Part shown: one piece after another, positions 8,913 through 17,796 of the stretch
How positions within the stretch are numbered: position 1 is the first letter of the stretch
Layout: the number at the start of each line of letters is the position of its first letter
From: Brevibacterium yomogidense
GTDB lineage: Bacteria; Actinomycetota; Actinomycetes; Actinomycetales; Brevibacteriaceae
Direction of reading: 5' to 3'
Length of the DNA stretch: 64,000 nucleotides
Assembly: GCF_016107685.1 (NCBI RefSeq)
Contig: NZ_JABASY010000002.1
Location: 186,001-250,000, forward strand
Notes under the pieces: model-generated
Databases searched by the model: none
What the model was told of the DNA's origin: nothing
The model's input: only the letters and a program-made list of their open reading frames with translations
Translations under genes and position numbers: made by a program

Positions 8913-9023
8913 ATGACCTCATACGCTGAGGCGATCAGGCTGGGCTTCTGGAACTCCGAGCACTACGTGCTGCGTTGCCTGCTCCACTCCGGACGACTCA
9001 TCACTCGAGTTGGAGCACTATGA
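8913..9023 (+). CDS. Short ORF (36 aa) overlapping the PD-(D/E)XK-like gene
   Basis: An ATG with GGAGA eight bases upstream opens a 36-codon frame (starting MTSYAEAIRLGFWNSEHYVL). It ends at TGA 9021-9023, 11 bases inside the proposed TTG start of the next frame. It could be a small coupled peptide, or the remnant N-terminus of a longer gene whose frame was lost. I recognise no family. The stretch 8729-8912 before it contains nothing else I can support. Confidence 0.35.
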   Translation: MTSYAEAIRLGFWNSEHYVLRCLLHSGRLITRVGAL

Positions 9024-10410
9024 AACCGGAAGAACGCGTGTAGCTTCGTTCGTCAAGAGCCAGAAATGGTTGTATGAACAGGTGCTGCGCAAGCCGCTGA
9101 GCGTTGCTCGCCTCCGTGATGCGAGAATCCTTTCGCAAGCAGTCCCGGCAGCATATGCAGAATTTGAAGCATCCGCCGAAAACAGGTCTGACGTCCGTTC
9201 TGTCCTCTACGATCGGGTTATGGCCCTACAAAGCAGGCACATGAGCGACCTCGTCACAGCGCTCCTGCCAGCGTTGTCGCGAAGTCTGGCCGAACAGTTC
9301 AACGTCTTTCGAGTGATGCATCATGGCACTCACGAGAAGCAGCTCTCCAATGTCTTCGCGTGGTTGCTCACCCCCGATGCGACGCATGAGCTCGGCGACA
9401 TTGTGCAGCAGGCCTTCCTCGCGCGCGTCAACGCTGCGCTCCCGGACGCGACGATGCTCCCGCCCTCGGGCTACCGCGTCGCTCAAGAGGTCGATACCAA
9501 TGGGGGCACCGAGGCTGCCGACGAAGTCGGCATGGATATCGCGGATATAGTTCTCTCACGACCGGATGCCGCCGTCGTCATTGAGAACTACGCCACCTCC
9601 GACGGCCACGGGCATGACTATCACCGGTATCTCGCTCACGGGGGTGCAGGCGGAAGGACATCCGCTGTCGTCCTGCTATGTCACCGCCGCGAAACGCATC
9701 TGCAGCGAGGGGGTTGGGACAAGGCCGCTGTCGTGACGTACGAAGAAGTCTTGGACGACCTGCAGGCTCACATCGATCGTGATCCGTCTTGGTGCCGACG
9801 GCATCCCGACCAGCTCTTCTTCATCCGACAAATGATTCAGCACTTCGTGAAAGGTCCAGCGGCAGTGGACGTAGAAGACCAGATCGCCTTCATCAGAACC
9901 ATGTGCGAGACCCGGGAATCAGCGCGGTACGGATATCGGCCCAGGGATCGAGTGACGCAGGAATTCGCCGACCTCGTCGCCGAGCATGCTCGGCGACAGT
10001 TCGAGGACAGTTTCAAGACGCTCGCCACCGTGAAGGACAGATTGCGGAGCTTCGCACGGACGGTCTTGGTGCAGCAGGTCAATGGGCGCATCGCGAGTGG
10101 ACGGATCGAGAAGGTGGTGACCCGATTCGTCGGTCAGTGGGAATGGTGCGTCGAACTGCAACGCGCTGATCCCCAGCCATCCATCTTCCTTGAGTTCGGT
10201 CCCACCGCCGTTGTCGAGAACGACCGAGTGCCAGACCCGCTAGACGAGCCCGATTTCTCACAGGTCTTCGCGACCCTTCAGTGCGTCGAGACTGCGAACA
10301 TCGTACGAATCGTGCAGACGGACGTGAGTCTTGCCGAGGTCATCAGTGGACTGTCGCCGGACGATCTCCGCCTGCGAGATATCGTGCTGACGATGGCGGA
10401 CGCTGCCTGA
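9010..10410 (+). CDS. PD-(D/E)XK nuclease-superfamily protein, lone accessory gene
   Basis: 466 residues from TTG 9010; an internal start such as Met71 cannot be excluded. The core pattern matches the PDDEXK_4-like family: E109 in GTHEKQLSNVFAWLL, then a His-x-Leu-Gly motif (HELGD), D176 in GMDIADIVL, and E192 in VVIENY. Where active members have E-x-K, this protein has E-N-Y, so the catalytic lysine is missing at 194 unless another residue replaces it. A following DYHRYL segment matches the family's Q-L-x-R-Y-L helix. The gene lies alone behind tRNA-fMet and before a conserved PBP, and is visibly less GC-rich than its neighbours, which suggests horizontal transfer. A defence role is plausible but unproven. 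Confidence 0.6.
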   Translation: MEHYETGRTRVASFVKSQKWLYEQVLRKPLSVARLRDARILSQAVPAAYAEFEASAENRSDVRSVLYDRVMALQSRHMSDLVTALLPALSRSLAEQFNVFRVMHHGTHEKQLSNVFAWLLTPDATHELGDIVQQAFLARVNAALPDATMLPPSGYRVAQEVDTNGGTEAADEVGMDIADIVLSRPDAAVVIENYATSDGHGHDYHRYLAHGGAGGRTSAVVLLCHRRETHLQRGGWDKAAVVTYEEVLDDLQAHIDRDPSWCRRHPDQLFFIRQMIQHFVKGPAAVDVEDQIAFIRTMCETRESARYGYRPRDRVTQEFADLVAEHARRQFEDSFKTLATVKDRLRSFARTVLVQQVNGRIASGRIEKVVTRFVGQWEWCVELQRADPQPSIFLEFGPTAVVENDRVPDPLDEPDFSQVFATLQCVETANIVRIVQTDVSLAEVISGLSPDDLRLRDIVLTMADAA

Positions 10411-10522
10411 GGAATGTGCGGTCAGCACGTACCAGTTCGAGCGGAAGCCGCGGCGTTGATCGCAGAACTCGATCACGCTTCACGCCCAGACCTCCTTGGT
10501 GACCAAACCTGTGCCACTCAGG

Positions 10523-12634
10523 TCAGTCGCGGGGGTCGGAGAACCCGGTGTTCCCGTCCGTGTGTGCGGCGGCCCGCTTCATGATGTCCTGCCAGGTCCG
10601 GCCGGAGACCGTCGCACCGTAGACCTCTCCGCTCACGGCGCCTGCACCCTCACTGCGCCAGTCGCGGTTCCGCTCCGGATCCCCGGTCCACACGTAGGTC
10701 GACAGGGAGCGTGTGAAGCCCGCCAGTGACGTGGAGCCCACTTCGAAGTTGGTGGTCCCCGTCTTCGCGGCTGCGGGGACCCCGATCTCCAGACCCTGGG
10801 TGGTGCCACCGTCGAAGGTCTTGCTCATGGCGTAGGCGACGCCCTGCGCGACGTCCTCGTCGAGGACCTGTTCGCAGTCCTCCGACGGAACGTCGACCTC
10901 CTCGCCGTCAGCATCCGTGATCGAGTCGATCGCGGTGGGCCTGCAGTACTCGCCGTCAGCGCCGAACGTCGCGAAGGCAGAGGCCATGTCCAGGGGCGCC
11001 ACCTGGACCGTGCCGAGGATCGATGCCGGGGACAGCGCGGGGACGAAACCCTCGTCGTCCGCGGTGTCCAGCGGGTCCCCGCTGCCGTAGGTGATGCCGA
11101 GCGATGTCGCGGTGTCGAGGACCCCGCACATGTCCACCTGGGTCCCCATCGCCGCGAAGGCGGTGTTGACGGATTGCTGGGTGGCTTCGAGCGCGGTCAT
11201 CGAAGGGCTCGCATCACTGTCTCCGGCGTTGCTGGGATCCCACTCATCGCCCATGGCGGGGCAGTCGCCGTACCGCCACGCATCGGCCGGGAAGTTGCGC
11301 TCCGTGGCGTCGACCGTCCCGTCGAGGCCGTTGCCCTCCGTGAGCCATTGGGCGAGGACGAAAGGCTTCCACGTGGACCCCACCTGGAAGCCGTCCGCGC
11401 CGTTGTGCGCCCGATCGACGTTGTAGTTGATCTGCGTCTGGGCGGAGGACTCCGCTTCCGTCACGGTGTAGTCGCGGTTCTGCGCCATCGCGACGACCCG
11501 CCCCGAACCGGGCTCCACCGTCACAGCGGTGTGGCCGGCCCCTGAGGCGTCGTCGGCGGGGACTCTGCTGCGCACCGCGTCGTCGGCGATGTCCTGGACG
11601 TCCGAGTCCAGGGTGGTGTGGATGGTCAGCCCCCCGCGCTGCAGCAGATGCGAGCGTTCGCTGCGGTCGTCCCCGAACGTCTCGTCGTTCTCGATGATCC
11701 GCTGCACGTAGTCGCAGAAGTAGGCCGCACCTCCGGCGGCAGCGCAGCCGTTGGGCGTGGTGTGGATGTCGAGGTCCAGATCGGCCTCGCGGGCCTCTTC
11801 GTACTGCTCGTCGTCGATGAAGCCGTGCTCGTGCATGAGGGAGAGGACGGTGTTGCGACGATCGAGAGTGCGCTCCGGGTGCCGCTCGGGGTTGTACGCG
11901 GACGGGTTCTGCACGATGCCCGCCAGTGTCGCGGACTGCTGGAGGTCGAGCTCGGACGCCGCCACACCCCAGTAGCGCTCCGCGGCCGCTTCGACCCCGT
12001 AGACATTGGGCGAACCGGAGTAGTTGTTGATGTTGAGGTAGCGGTGGAGGATCTGGTCCTTGTCGTACCGGTTCTCCACCGCGACCGCCAGCTTCGCCTC
12101 CCGCAGCTTCCGGGTATAGCCTTCCGCCCCGTCCGATTCGATGGCATCTTCGAAGGACTCCGCGTCGTCCTCCTCGTAGGCGTTCTGGGCGAGCACGTTC
12201 TTGACGTACTGCTGGGTGAGCGTCGAACCGCCCTGGGTCGAATCGGAGAGGATGTTGTTGACCGCGGCGCGGGCGATGCCCTGGAGGTCCACGCCGGCGT
12301 GCTCGTAGAACCGATAGTCCTCGACTGCGACGGTGGCGTCCTTCATCTCCTGGGAGATGTCGTCGAACTCCACTTCCTCGCGGTTCTGCCAGTAGAAGGT
12401 CGCGATCTCGGAACCGTCAGCGGAGAGCATCCTGGACTGCTGTGCCAGCTCCCGCTCGTCCAGTTCGGCCGGCAGCGCGTCGAAGACCTCGACACCGGCG
12501 TCTGCGCCGGCTGCCGCTGCCCCCACTGCGGGGATGCCCAGCCCTGCCAGCACCAGGCCCGCGATCGTGCTCACCGCAAGGAATTGGGAGAGTGCGCTGA
12601 CCGGGACGCTGCGCGCAGTCGTGGAGTTCACCAT
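10523..12634 (-). CDS. Class A penicillin-binding protein (bifunctional transglycosylase/transpeptidase)
   Basis: 703 residues. A hydrophobic N-terminal segment (about 12-42) anchors it in the membrane. The GT51 transglycosylase domain has the catalytic glutamate E105 in AVEDYRFYEHAGVD and the GGSTLTQQ motif (135-142). The transpeptidase has S420 in GSTWK (S-x-x-K), SVN (488-490) and KTGT (624-627), so both activities look intact. It polymerises and cross-links peptidoglycan outside the membrane. There is no PASTA domain and the C-terminus is short. It starts 58 bases after the GT2 gene on the same strand and could be the last gene of the ALDH-HldE-GT2 transcript. A PonA-type role is likely. 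Confidence 0.92.
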   Translation of the reverse strand: MVNSTTARSVPVSALSQFLAVSTIAGLVLAGLGIPAVGAAAAGADAGVEVFDALPAELDERELAQQSRMLSADGSEIATFYWQNREEVEFDDISQEMKDATVAVEDYRFYEHAGVDLQGIARAAVNNILSDSTQGGSTLTQQYVKNVLAQNAYEEDDAESFEDAIESDGAEGYTRKLREAKLAVAVENRYDKDQILHRYLNINNYSGSPNVYGVEAAAERYWGVAASELDLQQSATLAGIVQNPSAYNPERHPERTLDRRNTVLSLMHEHGFIDDEQYEEAREADLDLDIHTTPNGCAAAGGAAYFCDYVQRIIENDETFGDDRSERSHLLQRGGLTIHTTLDSDVQDIADDAVRSRVPADDASGAGHTAVTVEPGSGRVVAMAQNRDYTVTEAESSAQTQINYNVDRAHNGADGFQVGSTWKPFVLAQWLTEGNGLDGTVDATERNFPADAWRYGDCPAMGDEWDPSNAGDSDASPSMTALEATQQSVNTAFAAMGTQVDMCGVLDTATSLGITYGSGDPLDTADDEGFVPALSPASILGTVQVAPLDMASAFATFGADGEYCRPTAIDSITDADGEEVDVPSEDCEQVLDEDVAQGVAYAMSKTFDGGTTQGLEIGVPAAAKTGTTNFEVGSTSLAGFTRSLSTYVWTGDPERNRDWRSEGAGAVSGEVYGATVSGRTWQDIMKRAAAHTDGNTGFSDPRD

Positions 12635-12692
12635 GTGCGCGAGGGTAGTGCCCGCTCCTCACTGCGGGTCTCAGCGCGCGTGGAGGGCATGA

Positions 12693-13598
12693 TCAGGACG
12701 CACCGTGGTCGCGCGGACCGTCCAGCAGCTCGATGGCTTCCGTGCCGCGTTCGGTGATCGTCGTGTCCGTCTCCAGATGGACGGCTCCGCTGGGCAGCAG
12801 TCCGGCCCCGCCGAAGCGGTGCATGACCTGCCACTGGGCGAGCACGTCCTCGCCCGCATGCTCGGGAGGGAGATCCTCCCAGAACTCGAAACCGCCTGCG
12901 GCCCTCAGTTTCGCGGCGTCGTAGAGCACGCATGCCCCGATCCACGCCACGCGGTAGAGCAGGAAGTCCCTGTCCCCGAAATCCGTCCGTGCTGCGATGT
13001 GTGCGAGGTTGGCGGCGTTGTGCAGCTGCCAGCGCTCATGGGCGGGGCCGGAATCCGGGATCGGCTCCGGTTCGACGGGCCCCTCCCACAGCTCGAAGGA
13101 GCGCCATTCCTCCGGGCGGACGTCGTCGAGGTAGGACAGCCCCTGCACAGCGGAGCCGACGAACCCGGCACCGGACGACGTCAGTGCCTCCTGCAGGCGG
13201 GTGAGTGTGCCGGGTTCCAGCCAAACGTCGGAATCGAGGAACAGCACGTGGGCCGCGACGCTGTGCTCGAGGAGGAACTGCCGCTGCTGGGCCAGCCCAC
13301 GCTGCGGCAGATTCCGGTGGCAGATGACGATCCGTCCCTGGGCGCGTAGCAGTGTGAGCATCGACGTCACGGTCTGGTCCTCCCAGACCGGTGGTGACGA
13401 CTGGTCGCTCAGGAGCACGGCGAAGTCCGCGTCCGTCTGACCGGCCAGCCCGGCAAGAGTGACCGCCAGTTCCGCAGGACGCTCGAAGCAGGGGAGGAGC
13501 ACGTCGAGGTCCGGCCCACCGACGGGCGGGAGGGGAGCATGCTCGTCGGGCGTCCCATTTGTCGCCGCACCCCACTGGGCGGACGTCCGTGCGGGCAT
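12693..13598 (-). CDS. Family 2 glycosyltransferase
   Basis: A 301-residue GT-A fold protein with no membrane segment. The N-terminal nucleotide-sugar half begins LDVLLPCFERPAEL. The metal-binding D-x-D is D122-S-D124 in LFLDSDVWLEPG, and a possible catalytic Asp/Glu region lies at EHAGEDVLAQW. Such enzymes transfer a sugar from a nucleotide donor in the cytoplasm. The start lies three bases after the upstream HldE-like stop, so the two are translated from one transcript. Donor and acceptor are unknown; the heptose-pathway neighbours make a heptosylated surface glycan a reasonable guess. Confidence 0.85.
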   Translation of the reverse strand: MPARTSAQWGAATNGTPDEHAPLPPVGGPDLDVLLPCFERPAELAVTLAGLAGQTDADFAVLLSDQSSPPVWEDQTVTSMLTLLRAQGRIVICHRNLPQRGLAQQRQFLLEHSVAAHVLFLDSDVWLEPGTLTRLQEALTSSGAGFVGSAVQGLSYLDDVRPEEWRSFELWEGPVEPEPIPDSGPAHERWQLHNAANLAHIAARTDFGDRDFLLYRVAWIGACVLYDAAKLRAAGGFEFWEDLPPEHAGEDVLAQWQVMHRFGGAGLLPSGAVHLETDTTITERGTEAIELLDGPRDHGAS

Positions 13599-13601
13599 CG
13601 G

Positions 13602-15176
13602 TCACCTCCTGGTCGGGCTGTCGGCAGTCGGCGGACCCGCCACAGGGTGTCGGGTCTCGGTCGTCGGCGGGTCCACGGTCCGTGATCCGCTCTGCATCCG
13701 TTCCAGCAGCAGCGAGGTGGAATGGTCGGAGACGTACTCCATGATGCGGACCTGCCCGCCGTACTGTTCGACGACGGGTGTCTCCGCGAGCATCTCCGGC
13801 GTGTAGTCGCCGCCCTTCACGTAGACGTCCGGCCGCAGTGCGGTGATGAGGGGGATCGGGGTGTCGGTCGAGAACGCCGTGACGAAGTCGACGCAGTGCA
13901 GCGCGGCGAGCACGCCGGCCCGGTCCTGGAGTTCGTTGAGCGGACGGTCCGGCCCCTTGAGCCGCTGGGCGGAGGCGTCGTCGTTGACGGCGACGACGAG
14001 CACGTCCCCCAGCTGCGCGGACTTGTTCAGGTAGGACGTGTGACCGCGGTGCAGGACGTCGAAGCAACCGTTCGTCAGGACGATCCGGGCGCCGGCCGCC
14101 CGGAGTTCCGCGATCTCCGCCGCCAGTTCGTGGGCGGGGACGAGCACGTCCGGAGCATCGGACAGATGCGCCGCGAGGTCTTCGGTCGTACACAGCGAGG
14201 TGCCCAGCCGGTGCACCACGACGTCGGCGGCCGCCTGTGCGAAGTCCAGCGCGTGGGCGTCCGAGAGCCTGCTGCCATCGGGCAGCTCGGCCGACCGTGC
14301 CAGCGCGAGCGCCGCTACGAACGTGTCGCCCGCGCCGGCGGCCTGCTTCTCCGCGGCGGGGTTCGCCCACGTGCGGTGCAGCAGGCCACTGCCGTCCACC
14401 AGGACCGCCCCGTCGCGATCCAGCGTGACGACGACGCGGGAGGCTCCGGTGCGGTGGAGGAGGGCAGTGGAATGCGCCGTCACAGTACCGATCCTCCGGC
14501 TGCCGTCCCCGAAATCCGTGCGGAGCAGCGATGCAGCCTCCTGCGCGTTCGGAGTGACGAGGTCGGGTCGCAGCGGCGCCCACATCTGCGGCTCGTGGGC
14601 GTCGACCACGGTGAAGGGCCTGTCCGGCGCGGTGTCGAGGGCCTCCGCGAGCGACCCGACGAGCTCATCGCGATGAACGGCGGCTCCGTAGTCGCAGACG
14701 ATCACAGCGCGGCTGTCCCGCACCGCTTCCGACAGAGCGGCCTCCACGTCCCGCAGCGCCTCGACACCGGGCGGCGCCGCCGTCCGGTCGAGTCTGCACA
14801 TCACCTGGTCCCCGACGACGATGCGAGACTTCGTGGTCGTCGTCCCGCCCGGGTCCTCCACCAGCAGTGTCGTGTCGACCCCGCCGTCCTCCAGCAGTGT
14901 CCGGAGCCTGTGGCCGGGCTCGTCCGCTCCCACCACCCCGACAATGCGGACCCGCGCGCCCAGGGCGGCGAGATTCATCGCTGTGTTGGCGGCACCTCCG
15001 GCGGCGAACACGTCGTAGGACTGGTCGACGACGGGTGCCGGTGCTTCGCGGGCCAACCGCACGCTCGTCCCGTACACCCACACGTCCAGGAGGACGTCGC
15101 CGACCACGGTGACGAGCGGTGCGCTCGCGGCCAACTGGTGGGGGAGTGCGGGCCGCAGCGTAGGAGTGTCGGTCAT
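13602..15176 (-). CDS. HldE-like heptose 7-P kinase / 1-P nucleotidyltransferase (paralogue 1)
   Basis: 524 residues in two domains. Residues 20-335 form a PfkB/ribokinase-type kinase with the catalytic motif GAGD (281-284). Residues 365-500 form a nucleotidyltransferase with NGCFDVLHRGH (HxGH at 376-379) and a later VKGGDY segment. This is the architecture of HldE (RfaE), which phosphorylates D-glycero-D-manno-heptose 7-phosphate at C1 and activates the 1-phosphate. Its ATG overlaps the ALDH stop by four bases and its stop lies three bases before the GT2 gene. A second HldE-like gene lies at 18548-19936. Stereochemistry and nucleotide (ADP or GDP) cannot be read from sequence. Confidence 0.85.
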   Translation of the reverse strand: MTDTPTLRPALPHQLAASAPLVTVVGDVLLDVWVYGTSVRLAREAPAPVVDQSYDVFAAGGAANTAMNLAALGARVRIVGVVGADEPGHRLRTLLEDGGVDTTLLVEDPGGTTTTKSRIVVGDQVMCRLDRTAAPPGVEALRDVEAALSEAVRDSRAVIVCDYGAAVHRDELVGSLAEALDTAPDRPFTVVDAHEPQMWAPLRPDLVTPNAQEAASLLRTDFGDGSRRIGTVTAHSTALLHRTGASRVVVTLDRDGAVLVDGSGLLHRTWANPAAEKQAAGAGDTFVAALALARSAELPDGSRLSDAHALDFAQAAADVVVHRLGTSLCTTEDLAAHLSDAPDVLVPAHELAAEIAELRAAGARIVLTNGCFDVLHRGHTSYLNKSAQLGDVLVVAVNDDASAQRLKGPDRPLNELQDRAGVLAALHCVDFVTAFSTDTPIPLITALRPDVYVKGGDYTPEMLAETPVVEQYGGQVRIMEYVSDHSTSLLLERMQSGSRTVDPPTTETRHPVAGPPTADSPTRR

Positions 15177-16600
15177 CGCCCCTCACCCGCATCCAGAGCT
15201 CTCGTTCCACCGGGCACCCGTGCGGCCTCCAGGTGCACGACGGACGTCGTGGTCATCTCGTCCAGGAGCTCGGGACCGTAGCCGAATCCCTTGCCGCTCT
15301 CCTTGTGCGGGTGCGCCGATCCGCCGGGGGCCCCGCGGAAGACGCTGTTGACCTTCACGGTGCCCACGTGGAGTTCCGTCGCTGCGGCCAGCGCGTGGTC
15401 GATCCGGGCTGTGAGGAGTGTCGCGGCGAGGCCGTAGCGGTCGGCTTCGGCGAGCCGCAGCCCTTCGTCGAAGTCGTCGACGACCTGGACCGGGGCGACC
15501 GGACCGAAAGTCTCCTCCCGCATCACCGTCATGTCCGACGTGCAGCCCGTCAGCACGGTCGCGGGGTAGTGCGCTCCCGGGCCTTCGGGCACTGTCCCGC
15601 CTGCGATGGCTTCCGCCCCCACGGTCAGCGCCTGCTCGACGTGGGCGTGGACGTGGTCGCGGTGGGCACGGTCGACGACCGGCTGCCGCACCGGTTCGCC
15701 GTTGCGGCGTTCAGCGTCCTTCTGCAGGGCCGCCACGAAGTCGTCCGCGATCGAACGGTGCACGTAGACCCGCTCCGTGGAGGTGCAGATCTGTCCCACG
15801 TTCGCGAAGCATCCCAGCGCCGCCTGCGAGGCCGCCCAGACGGGATCCACGCCGGCGTCGACGACCATTGCGTCGTTCCCGCCGTTCTCACGCACCACGT
15901 GGGCGCCCGTGCGTGCGGCCGCGGCCGCGATCTCGCTGCCCGTGGCGGTGGACCCGACGTGCGCGATGACATCGACTCGCTGGTCGCCGGTGAGCATCCG
16001 GCCCACCGCGCCGTCACCGGTGAGCGTCTGCAGCACACCGTGCGGCAGCGCGTCGGACAGCACCTCGCCCAGCAGGATGCCCACGTGCGGATTGCGCTCA
16101 CTGGGCTTGTGGACGACAACGTTGCCGGTTGTCACAGCAGCCGCGATGAGGCCGACGGCGACGGCGACGGGGTCGTTCCAGGGGGTGAGGACCGCGGCGA
16201 CTCCGTGGGGGCGCCGCAGCGTGTAGTCGGCGGCCTGCACGTCGCCGCGGAGGCTGTGACCGCGGTGCAGCGGGCCCAGTTCCGCGCTCTGCCGGAGGGC
16301 GCCGACCCCGGCGTCCACACCGCCGCGTGCATCGGCGAGCGGCTTGCCGGTCTCCCGCTGGTTGAGTTCTGCGAGTTCGCCGGCGGCGGCCAGCGCGTCC
16401 GCGGCTGCGTGGAGCGCGGCCCCGCGCTCCTCGGCCGGTGTGCGCGCCCAGCCCGGTTGGACACGGCGGGCGAGGGCGAGCGTCTCTGCGGCCTCGGCGG
16501 CATCCGCGCAGCGGACGGTGCCCACGTCCTCGCCGGTCTGCGGGTCGATTACAGTAAGGTGACTTGAGGCCGCGGCGGTCGTTTCGGCAGTGGCGGTCAT
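15173..16600 (-). CDS. NAD(P)-dependent aldehyde dehydrogenase
   Basis: 475 residues of the ALDH superfamily. The catalytic cysteine is C272 in FANVGQICTSTERV and the general base is E238 in VRENGG, where most members have E-L-G-G. The cofactor region includes LTPWNDP (about 139-145) and VVVHKPSERNP. Most ALDH genes serve small-molecule catabolism, but this one overlaps the HldE-like gene by four bases. Oxidation of a sugar-derived aldehyde is therefore possible; the sequence does not prove it. It faces a GT9 gene (start 16636) across only 35 bases. Confidence 0.85.
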   Translation of the reverse strand: MTATAETTAAASSHLTVIDPQTGEDVGTVRCADAAEAAETLALARRVQPGWARTPAEERGAALHAAADALAAAGELAELNQRETGKPLADARGGVDAGVGALRQSAELGPLHRGHSLRGDVQAADYTLRRPHGVAAVLTPWNDPVAVAVGLIAAAVTTGNVVVHKPSERNPHVGILLGEVLSDALPHGVLQTLTGDGAVGRMLTGDQRVDVIAHVGSTATGSEIAAAAARTGAHVVRENGGNDAMVVDAGVDPVWAASQAALGCFANVGQICTSTERVYVHRSIADDFVAALQKDAERRNGEPVRQPVVDRAHRDHVHAHVEQALTVGAEAIAGGTVPEGPGAHYPATVLTGCTSDMTVMREETFGPVAPVQVVDDFDEGLRLAEADRYGLAATLLTARIDHALAAATELHVGTVKVNSVFRGAPGGSAHPHKESGKGFGYGPELLDEMTTTSVVHLEAARVPGGTRALDAGEGR

Positions 16601-16635
16601 GAGAATCCTCCTCGGAGTTCCGTTGGGAAGGTGCG

Positions 16636-17727
16636 ATGGTCGAGACGTTCGTCGGGAAAGCAGGCGAGAGGTTCGAACACGTGCGGCGGATCGCCGTGCT
16701 ACGGGGCGGGGGACTGGGCGACCTCATGTTCGCGGTGCCCGCGATGACGGCGCTCGCGGCCGCCTACCCGGACGCGAAGATCACACTGCTGGGAACCCCT
16801 GCGCACCGCGCGCTGCTCGAAGGGCGCCCCGGACCGGTGTCCGAGGTCGTCGTCCTGCCCTACGTGTTCGGCGTCCGCCCCGGGCCGGAGGATCCCGCAG
16901 AGACAGCGGCCTTCCAGGCACGCATGCGCGAGGCCCGGTTCGATCTGGCAGTGCAGGTCCACGGGGGCGGCCGATACTCCAACCCTTTCCTCCTGGAACT
17001 GTGGGCGCGCCACACGGTCGGCACGCGGACGGAGGACGCGACGGCACTGGAGCGCAACCTGCCCTACCAGTACTACCAGCACGAGATGCTGCGGGCGCTG
17101 GAGGTGGTGGGCCTTGCCGGCGCACCGGTGCAGACCCTCGAGGCGACGCTCGCGGTGACCGAGCAGGAGCGCGCTGCTGCGGCACCCCTGCGCGACCCGA
17201 GCGCCACCGGGCTGCTTGCGCTGCACCCGGGAGCGACGGACCCGCGCCGCTGCTGGCCCTCGGAGAGGTTCAGCCGGTTGGCCTCCCTGGCCGCCGCCGA
17301 CGGCTGGCAGGTCGTCGTGATCGGCGACGAGGCCGATCACGAGACCGCCCGGGCCATCGTCGACGGAGCCGGGAACGACCGCGTGTCCTGCCTCGCCGGC
17401 ACGCTGTCGCTGTCGGAGCTGGTCGGGCTGCTCGCGCTCAGCGACGTGGTCGTCGGAAACGACAGCGGTCCGAGGCACCTCGCGATGGCCGTCGGCACAC
17501 CGACGGTCGGTCTGTACTGGGTCGGCAACTCCCTCAACGCGGGCCCGCTGGGGCGCGGACGGCACCGTGTCCACCTGTCGTGGGTGACACGATGCCCGGT
17601 CTGCGGTGTGGACGTCACCCAGGTGGGCTGGACAGCGGAGCGCTGTGAGCATGATCCCTCCTACCTCGATTCGATCGATCCGGCCGCGGTCTACGCGGAC
17701 GTGCAGGCGCTGGCCGCCGGACACTGA
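16636..17727 (+). CDS. GT9 heptosyltransferase-like protein 1
   Basis: 363 residues with the two-lobed GT-B fold of family 9. The N-terminal lobe has RIAVLRGGGLGDLMFAVPAM, the phosphate-binding GDL motif of ADP-heptose:LPS heptosyltransferases. The C-terminal lobe has LALHPGATDPRRCWP, GNDSGPRHLAMAVGTPTVGLY and a Cys-rich tail (RCPVCGVD ... CEHD) that also occurs in other GT9 members. It is expected to add a heptose-like sugar in the cytoplasm. The ATG at 16636 follows GGGAAGG. It sits on the opposite strand from the rest of the locus, divergent from ALDH. Confidence 0.85.
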   Translation: MVETFVGKAGERFEHVRRIAVLRGGGLGDLMFAVPAMTALAAAYPDAKITLLGTPAHRALLEGRPGPVSEVVVLPYVFGVRPGPEDPAETAAFQARMREARFDLAVQVHGGGRYSNPFLLELWARHTVGTRTEDATALERNLPYQYYQHEMLRALEVVGLAGAPVQTLEATLAVTEQERAAAAPLRDPSATGLLALHPGATDPRRCWPSERFSRLASLAAADGWQVVVIGDEADHETARAIVDGAGNDRVSCLAGTLSLSELVGLLALSDVVVGNDSGPRHLAMAVGTPTVGLYWVGNSLNAGPLGRGRHRVHLSWVTRCPVCGVDVTQVGWTAERCEHDPSYLDSIDPAAVYADVQALAAGH

Positions 17728-17796
17728 GGTCCGGTCGAGCTGACGGCACCCCGGGCCCGGGCTGAGCTGAGCTCAGACCCCGGCCCCGGCCCCGGC
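17728..17796. terminator. Convergent intergenic region with GC hairpins
   Basis: Between two genes that converge, the 69 bases contain GGGCCCGGG, the palindrome CTGAGCTCAG and three tandem CCCCGG units (17778-17795). These can fold into competing hairpins. A bidirectional terminator is likely, though no T-run is present. Confidence 0.4.

Noticed and set aside
8648..8914. 88-aa minus-strand ORF ending in GEGFEPSTSGL
   Set aside because: It is the antisense of tRNA-fMet and its terminator; this C-terminal peptide is a well-known annotation artefact.
8681..10522. Integrated element at tRNA-fMet carrying the PD-(D/E)XK-like gene
   Set aside because: No integrase and no second copy of the tRNA 3' end was found downstream, so only a lone accessory gene is claimed.
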